A stretch of DNA of 64,000 bases from Gemmatimonadota bacterium. Its GTDB lineage: Bacteria; Gemmatimonadota; Gemmatimonadetes; Longimicrobiales; Gaopeijiaceae. Location: the NCBI GenBank assembly GCA_029262115.1, contig JAJCZZ010000101.1, forward strand, positions 124,001-188,000, in the 5' to 3' direction. Under the pieces are notes generated by a model. That model was not told the DNA's origin. It worked only from the letters and a program-made list of their open reading frames with translations, and ran no database searches. Shown in pieces: positions 23,609-34,000 of the stretch. The position numbers and the translations under genes were made by a program. Numbering within the stretch: position 1 is the stretch's first letter; every line of letters starts with the position of its first letter.

Positions 23609-24532
23609 ATGGCTCGAAGCCCCGCACTGCGGTTCCTGTTCTCGACGATTTTGATCGCCGCCCTCGGCGGGGTCATGGTGGGCCATGGGGGTCAGCGTGG
23701 ATCGCTTCCCTTCTTCTACGACGTGTACTCCTTCCGTGGGCCTGACGGTCAGACGGATGTCGTTGCGGCGTTCACGGTCCGTACCGGGGAGCTCGACCGG
23801 GAGCGCGTCGACGGCACCGTACGGTACCGTTTCAACGTCACGCTCGTGCTAGCGGACACCGTACGAGGCGGAGTCTCGCGCGCCGACGATTCCGTTTTCG
23901 TGGCGTTCGATCGATCTCCGTCCAGCGATCATCTCCTCCACACGCATGTGGAGACGCGCGCTCGCCCGTCTGCGTCCACGGCCTTGCGGGTTGTGATGAT
24001 CGATGCCCCGGACCCCGGCACGGGGCAACTCTACACGGAGCCCTACGAGGTTCCTGACTATTCGGGACGCCGGATGATGCTCAGCGATCTGGCGCTCGGC
24101 CTTCCAGAACCCCGGGGAGGATGGAGCCGGCGGGGTCGTACGCTTACGCTGCTCCCGGGCAACTATCTGCCCGGGGGACTGTTCGATGTCTACTACGAGG
24201 TGTACAACCTTCCCGAGGGCCGGCCCTACTCGACCGAGATGAGCCTCCAAGCCCTGGATCGAGACGGCCACGCCCTCGACGGCACGGCTCCTATTCGGGT
24301 TCAGTTCGAGGACGAGGCGGTCTCGGGCGCGGATGATACCGTCGTGGAACTCCGTCGAGTGGACGCTCCGCTCGAGGAAGGTGCGTACCGGATGACGATC
24401 ACCGTGACCGATCTCGCGAATGGACGCACGGCTGTACGGTCGAGGCACATTACCGTTCGGGAGTGGGAGGAGGGGGCTACCCTGGTCGCGACGTGTCCTA
24501 TTCGCAAAGACGGTGACATCTGCTCGGAATGA
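23609..24532 (+). CDS. Exported beta-rich protein of unknown function
   Basis: This 307-residue protein begins with a signal peptide-like stretch (LRFLFSTILIAALGGVMVGHG). The rest is beta-rich, with a segment GLFDVYYEVYNLPEGRPYST that resembles the middle domain of Gemmatimonadota GWxTD-type exported proteins, but no GWxTD motif is present. Two cysteines near the C-terminus (ATCPIRKDGDIC) may form a disulfide. ATG 23609 follows AGGAAG at 23601. Its stop overlaps the murI start by four bases (ATGA), so the two genes are translationally coupled. Confidence 0.6.
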   Translation: MARSPALRFLFSTILIAALGGVMVGHGGQRGSLPFFYDVYSFRGPDGQTDVVAAFTVRTGELDRERVDGTVRYRFNVTLVLADTVRGGVSRADDSVFVAFDRSPSSDHLLHTHVETRARPSASTALRVVMIDAPDPGTGQLYTEPYEVPDYSGRRMMLSDLALGLPEPRGGWSRRGRTLTLLPGNYLPGGLFDVYYEVYNLPEGRPYSTEMSLQALDRDGHALDGTAPIRVQFEDEAVSGADDTVVELRRVDAPLEEGAYRMTITVTDLANGRTAVRSRHITVREWEEGATLVATCPIRKDGDICSE

Positions 24533-25395
24533 CGGAAGCGCCGGCGGGGTCACTCGACGCGGCCGATCGGCCGGTCGGCGTGTTCGATTCAGGGCTCGGA
24601 GGGCTGACGGTGGCGCGCGCCATCTTTCGTCGGATGCCTCGGGAAGCGCTCCTCTACTTCGGCGACACGGCGCGAGTCCCGTACGGGTCGAAGTCCCCCG
24701 ATGCCGTTCGCCACTTCTCTCGTGAGGCCGTCCACTATCTGTACTCGCAGGGCGTGAAGGCGGTGGTCGTGGCGTGCAACACGGCCACGGCTCACGCGCT
24801 CCACGTGCTTCGCGCCGAGGCCCCGGTACCCGTCGTGGGGGTGGTGGCGGCGGGTGCGCGGGCGGCGGCCGCCGCGACTCGAAGTCGCCGGGTCGGCATC
24901 ATCGGGACTGCCGGGACCATCGACTCCGGTGCCTACGATCTGGCGCTCCGGCATCTGGTCGGCGGTGAGGCCGTCAAAGTTTATGCGCAGCCCTGCCCGC
25001 TATTCGTACCACTGGTCGAGGAGGGTCTGGGGGATCACCCGGCGGCGGCGTTGATCGCGGCGGAGTACCTGCAGCCGCTCAAGGAGATGGCGGTCGATGT
25101 CCTGGTCCTCGGCTGCACGCACTACCCGATCCTCGCCCCGCTGATTGCGGAGGTCATGGGCCCCGAGGTGATACTGGTCGACTCGGCGGAGGAGGCCGCT
25201 GCCGAACTGGAGAGCGTCCTGGCAGCGCACGGACTCCAGTCATGGCGAGTAGAGTCGCCCACACACAGGTTCACCGTAAGCGACCTGCCGATCCGGTTCG
25301 GCAGCATCGGTTCCCGCTTCTTCGGCGACTCGATGGGCCGGGTCGAGCAGGTGCATGTGGAGGGGTGCTTGAGCGAGGGGCCGGCGCTCTGGTAG
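24529..25395 (+). CDS. murI: Glutamate racemase
   Basis: This 288-residue enzyme interconverts L- and D-glutamate, supplying D-Glu for peptidoglycan. The family motifs are complete: FDSGLGGLTVARAIF with the conserved Asp-Ser, FGDTARVPYG, the first catalytic Cys in VVACNTATAHAL, and the second in VLGCTHYPIL. Length is typical. The start overlaps the stop of the upstream exported protein. The N-terminal 12 residues before PVGVFDSG are slightly longer than usual. It is the only essential envelope gene in this part of the window. Confidence 0.95.
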   Translation: MTEAPAGSLDAADRPVGVFDSGLGGLTVARAIFRRMPREALLYFGDTARVPYGSKSPDAVRHFSREAVHYLYSQGVKAVVVACNTATAHALHVLRAEAPVPVVGVVAAGARAAAAATRSRRVGIIGTAGTIDSGAYDLALRHLVGGEAVKVYAQPCPLFVPLVEEGLGDHPAAALIAAEYLQPLKEMAVDVLVLGCTHYPILAPLIAEVMGPEVILVDSAEEAAAELESVLAAHGLQSWRVESPTHRFTVSDLPIRFGSIGSRFFGDSMGRVEQVHVEGCLSEGPALW

Positions 25396-25424
25396 GGGAG
25401 ACGAGCCGGACGAGCCCGTTTCCC

Positions 25425-25910
25425 TTAGTTCCCAGGGCCGAGGATGAGCGTTCCGAGAACGTCCGCGGCCTGAGCGAGTCCGAGTACGTACTCATCCCAC
25501 CGCTCTGCCATTTCCGCGTCGGAGTGCCACGCTGAGTTGCCGGCGTCGACGTAGACGCTGGCGCCGCTGCCCTCGAGCAACTCTACGGCGCTCGCGATCA
25601 ACCCGATCCGCTCCGAGCGTAGCCTCAGGGGTAGACAGTCCCAACCGGCAACAGCGTCGGGCTCCAGGATGACGGCCGCCGTTCGTCCATTGATGCCCCG
25701 GGCCAGGTCTGCGATCCAACGGAGGTAGTTCCGAGCTCCTGCGGTACTGCCCACAGTCCCGGTTGGGAATGTTGTACGCGACGTAGACGCCAAGGGCACC
25801 GACCGCCTCGGCCGCCGAGACTCGTCGATCCATCTCTGCGCGGACGTCGCCAACCCATTCACTCAACCACACCGCAGTCGGTTGTGCCGCGACGATCCGG
25901 AGGAGTCGTG
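25425..25910 (-). pseudogene. GH6 cellulase/cellobiohydrolase fragment, frameshifted and truncated
   Basis: Two frames together read as a GH6 family enzyme. The N-terminal piece gives AAQPTAVWLSEWVGDVRAEM and GVYVAYNIPNRDCGQY. After a frame change near 25745 come NYLRWIADLARGINGR, the GH6 signature AAVILEPDAVAGWDCL and YVDAGNSAWHSD. The catalytic Asp of EPDA is present. The protein stops after ADVLGTLILGPGN, so the C-terminal third of a normal GH6 domain is lost, and the 5' end runs into an in-frame stop near 25915. It is a relic, not a working cellulase. Confidence 0.8.
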
Positions 25911-25969
25911 AACCGAAGGGTCACGCTCCGTCTCGCTACGTTCGCTGGTGGTCGGGCTCCAATATGGCA

Positions 25970-26002
25970 AAAGCGCCCCCACCGTCATGGGAGGGGCGCT
26001 TT
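25970..26002 (-). terminator. Strong hairpin terminator
   Basis: AAAGCGCCCC (25970-25979) pairs perfectly with GGGGCGCTTT (25993-26002). On the minus strand the stem ends with a short T-run, fitting a terminator for the small lipoprotein gene that ends at 26029. Confidence 0.75.
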
Positions 26003-26028
26003 GTGCCTGCAAGAAACGTCAGCCATCG

Positions 26029-26253
26029 TTACCGGATGAAGGTCAGTGCCAGCCCGTTCTCTTCGGCCTGGGAGATCTTGGTCGGGGTCGACTCGGCCGT
26101 TTCCTCGTCGAAGGACAGGATCAGCGCATCGCTGTCGTCCGTGCTGGCGGTCGGGCTGCAACCGGCGGCGAGCCAAGTCACGAGGGCGACCAACAGGAGC
26201 TGAATCCAGGGAGTCCGCGTGTCCTTCGCCTTGACTGTCAGCGTGCGTGTCAT
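26029..26253 (-). CDS. Small lipoprotein
   Basis: This 74-residue protein has a lipoprotein signal (IQLLLVALVTWLAAGC). The mature part is only about 40 residues and acidic (STDDSDALILSFDEETAES). A minus-strand GAGGAAG precedes the ATG and a clear hairpin terminator follows the stop by 26 bases, which supports a real monocistronic gene. It is divergent from the pfa operon, sharing about 280 bases of upstream DNA. No family is recognised. Confidence 0.65.
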   Translation of the reverse strand: MTRTLTVKAKDTRTPWIQLLLVALVTWLAAGCSPTASTDDSDALILSFDEETAESTPTKISQAEENGLALTFIR

Positions 26254-26532
26254 CGTTCTGTCTTCCTCTATATTTGTCGGGCCCCGGAGGGCTCTGGTTC
26301 GTCCGTGCTTCGTTCCGTCTTCTGGTCATGTGTAGTGCAATGGTCGTGCCACTTTTTTCGTGGTGTCCGCTGGCCCTGGCACGGCACGATCCCTGTTGAT
26401 CGGGGTGCTGACATTGCCCCATCCAACCGATGGTCGATTCGTTCGGGAGTCGCCCGTGTTGCACGCTTTCTGCCCCAATCATCCTGAAATCCAGAGTCGG
26501 AAGTGCTCTCTTCTGCGTCCGTAGGTCATGTG

Positions 26533-28068
26533 ATGGCCGTGCCCTTTCGGTCACCAGTGGGGCTGGTTTCCGGGCCGCGCGGCGTCCGCGCGGTGCCGGT
26601 CGACGGGTCGGGTACGCCGAAGGAGGTCGTGCGTCCGCCGGAGTCGCTGGTCGGAGTATTCCCTCCGGTCTATCCGGAGTGGCTGGGCGACCGGGATTTT
26701 CTGGTCCGCCATGGCTGTCGCTTCCCCTACGTGGTCGGCGAGATGGCCCGAGGAATCGCATCGGCGGAGATGGTCGTCGCGTCGGCGCGTGCCGGCTTCA
26801 TGGCGTTCTTCGGCAGTGCGGGGCTGACCATATCGAGCGTGGATGAGGGTATCACCGCCATCCAGTCGGAGCTGGGTCCCACCATCCGGAACTGGGGCGC
26901 CAACCTGATCCACAGCCCTCAAGAACCCCACATGGAAATGGAGTTCGCCGAGTTGATGCTCGCTCGGGGGGTCACCAACATCTCAGCGTCCGCATTCATG
27001 CGACTCGCGCCAGCCGTGGTCTACCTCTCGGCCAAGGGACTCCACCGCGATGCGAACGGAGCCATTCGACGCCGGACGCACATCTTCGGCAAGGTTTCAC
27101 GCGTCGAAGTGGCCCGCCCCTTCATGTCGCCGGCTCCGGACAGCCTCCTTATGCCTCTGGTGTCCCAGGGTCTGATCTCGGACCAGGAGGCTGCGCTGGC
27201 TCGCCAGGTCCCGGTGGCGGGCGATATCACGGTCGAGGCGGATTCGGGCGGGCACACGGACAACCGACCGCTGTCGGTCCTCCTCCCGCTCATTCTGTCC
27301 CTCGCGGCCGAGTGTGCGCGTGAGCACGGCTTCGCCTCGCCGGCTCGTGTCGGCGCTGGCGGCGGACTCGGTACTCCGGCGGCGTTGGCGGCGGCCTTCG
27401 CCGCCGGCGCGGCCTACGTGGTCACGGGCTCGGTCAACCAGGCGACCCTCGAATCGGCCCTGTCACCAGACGGACGAGCCATGCTGGCCCTGGCCAGCAG
27501 TACCGACGTCGCCATGGCGCCCGCGGCCGACATGTTCGAGATGGGTGTGGAGGTCCAGGTGCTGAAGCGAGGTACGCTCTTCGCACAGCGTGGCAAAGAG
27601 CTCTACAAGGTGTTTCGCACCTACCCCTCGATCGAGGCGATACCGGATCGGGTTCGGTCGGCGCTGGAGAACAACGTCCTCGGCCGTCCGATCGACGACA
27701 TCTGGGACGACACCCGGGAATTCTTCCTGCGCCGTGATCCGCCGCAGTTGGAGCGGGCCGAAGCTGACCCGAAGCACCGTATGGCACTGGTGTTTCGGTG
27801 GTATCTTTTCATGGGCGCCCAGTGGGCTCGCTCGGGCGAGGTGACGCGCCGTGCCGATTATCAGATCTGGTGCGGCCCCGCCATGGGCGCGTTCAACGAG
27901 TGGGTGAAGGGGAGTTTCCTCGAGCCCGTCGAAAATCGGTCCGTCGTTCAGGTGGGTCTGAACCTTCTCGAAGGAGCAGCCCATGTGACGCGTGTCCAGC
28001 AGCTACGGCTAGCGGGTGTCCCCCGACGGCCCGAGGACCTCGAGTTCTCGCCACGTCCACTCCGATGA
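26533..28068 (+). CDS. pfaD: PfaD-type enoyl reductase of a PUFA/secondary-lipid synthase
   Basis: This 511-residue flavoprotein is the trans-acting enoyl reductase of Pfa synthases. It has the TIM-barrel of nitronate-monooxygenase-like reductases with PfaD hallmarks: VGEMARGIASAEMVVASARAG, NLIHSPQEPHMEMEF, ITVEADSGGHTDNRP, RVGAGGGLGTPAALAAAF, VTGSVNQATLESA and the diagnostic APAADMFEMGVEVQVLKRG. Flavin (FMN) binding is inferred from the family. ATG 26533 is chosen; a GTG at 26503 in the same frame is possible and neither has a strong ribosome site. Its stop overlaps the pfaA start (ATGA), making it the first gene of the four-gene operon. Confidence 0.93.
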   Translation: MAVPFRSPVGLVSGPRGVRAVPVDGSGTPKEVVRPPESLVGVFPPVYPEWLGDRDFLVRHGCRFPYVVGEMARGIASAEMVVASARAGFMAFFGSAGLTISSVDEGITAIQSELGPTIRNWGANLIHSPQEPHMEMEFAELMLARGVTNISASAFMRLAPAVVYLSAKGLHRDANGAIRRRTHIFGKVSRVEVARPFMSPAPDSLLMPLVSQGLISDQEAALARQVPVAGDITVEADSGGHTDNRPLSVLLPLILSLAAECAREHGFASPARVGAGGGLGTPAALAAAFAAGAAYVVTGSVNQATLESALSPDGRAMLALASSTDVAMAPAADMFEMGVEVQVLKRGTLFAQRGKELYKVFRTYPSIEAIPDRVRSALENNVLGRPIDDIWDDTREFFLRRDPPQLERAEADPKHRMALVFRWYLFMGAQWARSGEVTRRADYQIWCGPAMGAFNEWVKGSFLEPVENRSVVQVGLNLLEGAAHVTRVQQLRLAGVPRRPEDLEFSPRPLR

Positions 28069-31000
28069 GAAAAGCGATGCAGCCGTCTCCCCCGGTCGCC
28101 GTGGTCGGCATGAGTTCCATCTTCGCCGGTAGCCACGATGTCCTCGGCTTCTGGCGAGATATCGTTTCGGCTACGGATCGCCTAACGGACGTTCCCCCCG
28201 AGCACTGGCTGATCCAGGACTACTACGATCCGGATCCGACGGCTCCGGACATGACGTACGCGAAGCGGGGTGGGTACCTGGATCCGCTTTCCTTCAATCC
28301 GATGGAGTTCGGGCTGCCTCCGAACTCGATTCCGGCCACCGACACCGCCCAACTTCTGGCGCTCATCGCTGCCAAGCGTGTCCTGGAAGACGCCGGGCGC
28401 TTCCGTGACGGCGAGATGGACCAGACCCGCACCAGCGTGATCCTGGGGGTCGCTTCCGCGACGGAGTTGGTCGTGCAGATGGGCGCTCGGCTACAGCACC
28501 CGATCTGGAAGAAGGCCCTTCGTGACGCCGGTCTGCCCGAGTCTCGCGTGCAGGAGATCGTCCAGCGCATCAAGGACCACTATCAGCCGTGGCAGGAAAG
28601 CACGTTTCCGGGCCTTCTCGGCAACGTGGTGGCGGGTCGGATCGCCAACCGCTTGAATCTCGGGGGCTCGAACTACGTGACCGACGCCGCGTGCGCGAGT
28701 TCACTGTCCGCGGTGAAGGCGGGCCTTGCCGAGTTGTATCTGGGGGATAGCGATACGGTCATAGCCGGGGGCGTCGACGCTCTGAACGACATCCTCATGT
28801 ACATGTGCTTCTCGAAGACGCCGGCCTTTTCTCCGACAGGTGACTGCCGTCCGTTCTCCGAGGATGCCGACGGAACGCTGATCGGCGAAGGCGTCGGCAT
28901 GGTTGTCCTGCGTCGGCTTGAGGACGCCGAGGCGGACGGTGACCCGATCTACGCGGTCATCCGGGGGCTCGGGTCATCGTCCGACGGGAAAGGCTCCAGT
29001 GTGTACGCTCCCCGTCCGGAAGGGCAGGCCTACGCCCTTCGGCGGGCGTACGAACGGGCCGACTACAGCCCCGCTACGGTCGAGTTGGTGGAAGGGCATG
29101 GGACGGCGACGAAGGCCGGGGACGTCGCCGAGGCCCGCGGTCTCGCATCGGTATTCGCCACGTCCGAGATTGACGAAGAGCAGTGGTGCGCTCTGGGCTC
29201 CGTGAAGTCCCAGATCGGACACACGAAGGCCGCGGCTGGCTCGGCTGGCATGATCAAGGTGGCGCTTGCGCTGCATCACAAGATCCTTCCTCCGACCCTC
29301 AAGGTGTCAAAGCCGAACGGCAAGCTCGCCTTGGCGGACAGCCCGATCTACATCAATACGGAGGCTCGGCCCTGGATCCGCGGAAGCGAGCACCCTCGGC
29401 GCGGCTCGGTGAGCTCGTTCGGGTTTGGCGGCTCGAACTTCCACGTGGCCCTCGAGGAGTACGTCGGCCCAGGACGTCGTCCGCTCAAGCTGCGCTTCTG
29501 GGAGGACGAACTCTTCCTCGCTTCCGCGGACGATGCGGCGGGGTTGGAGAATGAACTCGGGCGATTGGCCAACAAGGTCGAGGGCGGCTATCCGCTCGCA
29601 AGACTCGCCCACGAGACGGCGGCAGCATTCGACTCCAAGGCGGGAGCACGCGTCGCCATCGTGGCCGCCGGTGCCGAGGATTTCTCGGCCCGAGTTCACA
29701 AGGCTCGCAAGGCGTTGAAGGATGGTCAGGCCCGGGCGCTACCCGATCCCGACATCTCCTTCGGCTTTGGCGCGCCGACCGAGGGCAAGGTCGCGTTCGT
29801 ATTCCCCGGCCAGGGAAGTCAGTACGTCGGTATGGGTTCGGCGGCGGCCATGGCGTTCGACAGGGTGCGCGAGGTCTGGGACCGCGTTGCGGACATGGAC
29901 GTCTTCGCGGGCGACCGCCTCGACCGTGCGGTCTTCCCCCGTCCCGCCTTCACGGCCGAAGAGCGCTCCGCGCAGGCCGAGCAGGTAACGAAGATGACCA
30001 CGGCACAGCCTGCCATTGCCGCCGTCAGCCTCGGCTACCTCCGGCTCCTGCGCCTTGCCGGCGTCGAGGCCCAGGCGGTGGCTGGCCACAGCTTCGGCGA
30101 GTTGACCGCGCTCGCGGCGGCGGGCCGCATCGACGAAGCCGAGCTCCTCGCCACGGCGCGCAAGCGCGGTGAGTTGATGGCCGAGGCGGCCGACAGTCGG
30201 GCGGGGGCCATGATCGCGGTCGCGTCAGACGCCGAGACAGTCGCGGCCCACCTCGACCGGAGCGGAGTCGTCATCGCCAATGACAACGCGCCGAATGAGG
30301 TCGTGCTCGCCGGCTCCGTCGATGCGATCGACGCCATGAGCCGGAAGCTCTCCGAGGCGGGACTCCGCTCCGTGCGCCTTCCCGTCGCCTCCGCGTTCCA
30401 CTCCGAGATCGTCGCAGACAGTTGCGAGCCGTTCCACGATCACCTTCAGGGGGTGGACTTCCACGACACCTCAGTCGCCGTGTTCGCGAACAAGACGGCG
30501 GGCGTCTATCCGACGGAGGCCGACCGGGCCCGGCGGATCCTTGCCGATCAGTTGGCCTCGCCCGTTCGGTTCAGGGAGATGGTCGAAGCCATGTACGAGT
30601 CGGGCGTCACCCACTTCGTCGAGGTCGGACCGGGCCGGGTGCTGACCAAGTTGGTCGGTCGGATCCTCGGCGATCGGCCTCACCTTGCCGCGGCGCTCGA
30701 CGACAAGAAAGGAAGTGGACTTCGCGCCTTGTGGCGTGGCCTCGGGCAGTTGGCGACGGCCGGAGTGTCCGTTGACGTCAACGCCCTCACCGAGGGCTAT
30801 CGGGTGCCGGATGCGCCCAGCGAAGCGATGCCGTTCGAGGTCATGATCTCGGGCACCAACAGCGAGAAGCCCTACCCCCCGGCGAACGGTGCCGCGGGCC
30901 TTCCCGCTCCGAATCCGGAGGTGCCAGAGTCGTCTCCGACCGCTTTGAATACGCCTACGTCGTCGGCCTCGACGGCACGTATGGCGGCCGCTCCGGACTC

Positions 31001-34000
31001 AAACGGGTCGGCCCCTGCTTCTGTGCCATCGGCTCCCTCGGGTGCCCCGGCCTCGGTCTCACCCGCACCCGCACCGGTCCCTGTTATGGCTGATCGACCC
31101 TCGTCCGCGCCTTCTCCGCACGTTCAGACTGCCGCGATCGCCGCGCACCAACGGTACATGGAGTTGATGGCCGAGAGCCATCGCTCCTTCCTTCAGATGG
31201 CGGCGGGCGCCATGGGTGCGGGTGCGAGTGTGCCGACACCGACCACCACGACACCGACCACCACGGCGCCGGTTTCCGTGGCCGCAATGGCGGTTGCGCC
31301 GAGCGTCAGTGAGCCGGCCGCTGTGGCCGAGCCGAAGCCCGAACGTGTACCGCAGCCGGCTGCGGTATCGCCCCCTGCGCCGTCCTGGGCCGCAGAGCCG
31401 GAGACCTCTTCCACAGCGGCATCGCCTGCACCGACCATTCCCGTTGAGGCGGTGGCTCCTGCCCCGGCCGTCGATGTGACCGCGGTAGCCTTGGAAGTGG
31501 TGTCGGAGAAGACGGGGTACCCGGTCGAGATGCTCGACCTCGACATGGAGATGGAAGCCGGCCTCGGCATCGATTCCATCAAGCAGGTCGAGATCCTGTC
31601 CGAGCTCCAGGCGCGGATCCCGGGCGTGCCGGAGATCGAGCCGTCGGAACTGGCCACCCTACGGACGTTGCGCGATGTCGCGGATAAATTGTCGACAGGG
31701 ATGGGCGCTGCTGCTGCGGGGGCCGGAGTGGCGGTGGTCGGCGCCGCGGCCGGAAGCGTTTCGGTGCCTGCCGCCGCTGCGACCGTGGCCGGCGAAGGGA
31801 CCGCCCTGGCAGCCGTCGATGTGACTGCGATTGCCCTGGAGGTCGTGTCCGAGAAGACTGGATACCCGATCGAGATGCTGGATCTCGACATGGAGATGGA
31901 GGCCGGGCTCGGCATCGATTCGATCAAGCAGGTCGAGATTCTCTCCGAGTTGCAAGAGCGGATTCCGGGCGTCCCCGAGATCGAGCCGTCCGAACTCGCG
32001 ACGCTCCGCACGCTCAGGGACGTAGCGGACAAGCTGTCCGCGGGGATGGGGTCCGTTGCGGTGGCTGCGACCGGCGCGGCAGATGCCGTGGCATCGTCCG
32101 CCGCGCCCGCCGAAGCGCCGTCCCCCCTGCCCAGTGAGGCCCCTTCCGGGACAGGGGGTGCGGAAGCCGCGGTTGACGTGACCGCCATTGCGCTTCAGGT
32201 GGTGGCCGAAAAGACGGGGTACCCGGTCGAGATGCTCGACCTGGACATGGAAATGGAAGCCGGCCTGGGTATCGACTCCATCAAGCAGGTCGAGATTCTT
32301 TCGGAACTGCAGGAGCGGATCCCGGGCGTCCCGGAAATTCAGCCGGCCGAACTGGCGCAGCTCCGTACGCTCCGGGATGTGGCGGACAAGTTGGCGATGG
32401 GCGGCGCACCGACGACAGCTGGTGAGGCGGCGTCTGGTGAGGCTCCTTCACGGAAGGTGGCCTCCCCCTCGGCTGCTTCGCGAAAGGTCGTGGCGTCCGG
32501 ATCGCCGTCGGCCGAACCGGACGCACCCGAAGGCGAGCCGGCCCGACCAGGCGCCGTCGCGCCGGCGACGCCCCACCCCGCTGCTGGCGCGTCTCGACGA
32601 GGCCCCCCTGCTGTCGAGCAGACGACGGTTCCGTCCGTCTCGGTTTTCGTGCCCCACATGGTCACGGAAGAGCGTCCGGGCTTCGGGATGCTGGGCCTGA
32701 CGCCGGGCATGCGCGTCGAGGTGACCGACGAGGCGCCCGAGCTTGCAGCGGCCATCGTGGAGGGGCTTGAGGCCGGTGGCGCGAGCGCTCGGATGGTGGC
32801 GACCCCTTCTCACGCGGCATCGGCGGTGGTGAGCCTGGCTGCCCTCGCGGCCGATCCGGGGTCGACCTCGTCTCTCTCCGTTCACACCCGCATCATCGAG
32901 GCCGCCCGGGCGGTTTCTGCCCTTCAGGAGGTGGAGGAACGCCTCTTCGTCACTGTACAGTCGACGGGAGGTGACTTCGGGCTCGATTCAGATCCGGGCG
33001 CGAGTAGCTGGACCGGTGGCGCCGCGGGAGTCGTGAAGACGGCCGCTCGCGAGTGGCCCGGTGCAGCAGTCAAAGCCATCGACGTCGCCAACGTGTCGGG
33101 CGCCGCCGCCTACATCGTCGAGGAACTCTTCGCGGGGGGGCCTGCGCTTGAAGTAGGCTACGCAGCCGACGGAACGCGTGCGGTGGTCCACATCGAGCCG
33201 CTGACGCTGTCGAGCCCAGACGGGCCGGCACTCGAACCGGGCGACGTCGTCGTCGTTTCTGGTGGCGCCCGGGGTGTGACCGCGACCTCCGTCTCCCGTC
33301 TGGCCGAGAGGTGGGGCGTTCGCCTGGTGCTCCTTGGCCGCTCCAGCCTCGGCGAATGGCCGCGGGAAATGCCGCTGTCCACCGATGTTGTGGAACTCAC
33401 CGCGGCCCTTGCGGCTGGTGCGCGGAGTCGGGGGGAGACCATCGACCTGCCGAGCCTCCAGAAGGAAGCTCGATCGCTCGCGGCCGCGGCCGAGGTTCGG
33501 CTTACGCTGGCCGGCATGGAGGAGCGGGGCGTACAGGCGAAGTACGTGAGCGCCGATGTGTCGGATGCCGGGCAGGTCGCCGCGGCCCTCGCTTCGGTTC
33601 GTGAGACGTGGGGTCCGATCCGTGGCATCGTTCACGGCGCCGGCGTACTGAGGGATAAGGCGCTCGCCGGGATGACCCCCGACCGGGTCGCCGAGGTCTT
33701 CGGTCCGAAGGTCGAGGGTCTCTCGGTTCTTCTCGAAGAAACGAGGGATGATCCCCTGGGGATGATCGCGCTCTTCTCATCGGTGGCGGCGCGTGCCGGG
33801 AACTCAGGGCAGTCGGCCTACGCGGCTGCCAACGAGGTTCTGAACAAGGTCGGCGCCGCGGAGGCGCACCGGCGCGGCGACTCTTGCACCGTGCGATCCT
33901 ACAACTGGGGTCCGTGGGATGGCGGCATGGTCGACGCGGGCCTGGCCGCGCACTTCGCCAAACAGGGCGTCGCCCTGTTGAATGTGGACGACGGTGCCGA

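Noticed and set aside
27798-28064. Upstream extension of the pfaA frame
   Set aside because: It overlaps the end of pfaD in another frame and reads as Arg/Ser-rich noise; ATG 28065 overlaps the pfaD stop in the usual coupled manner.
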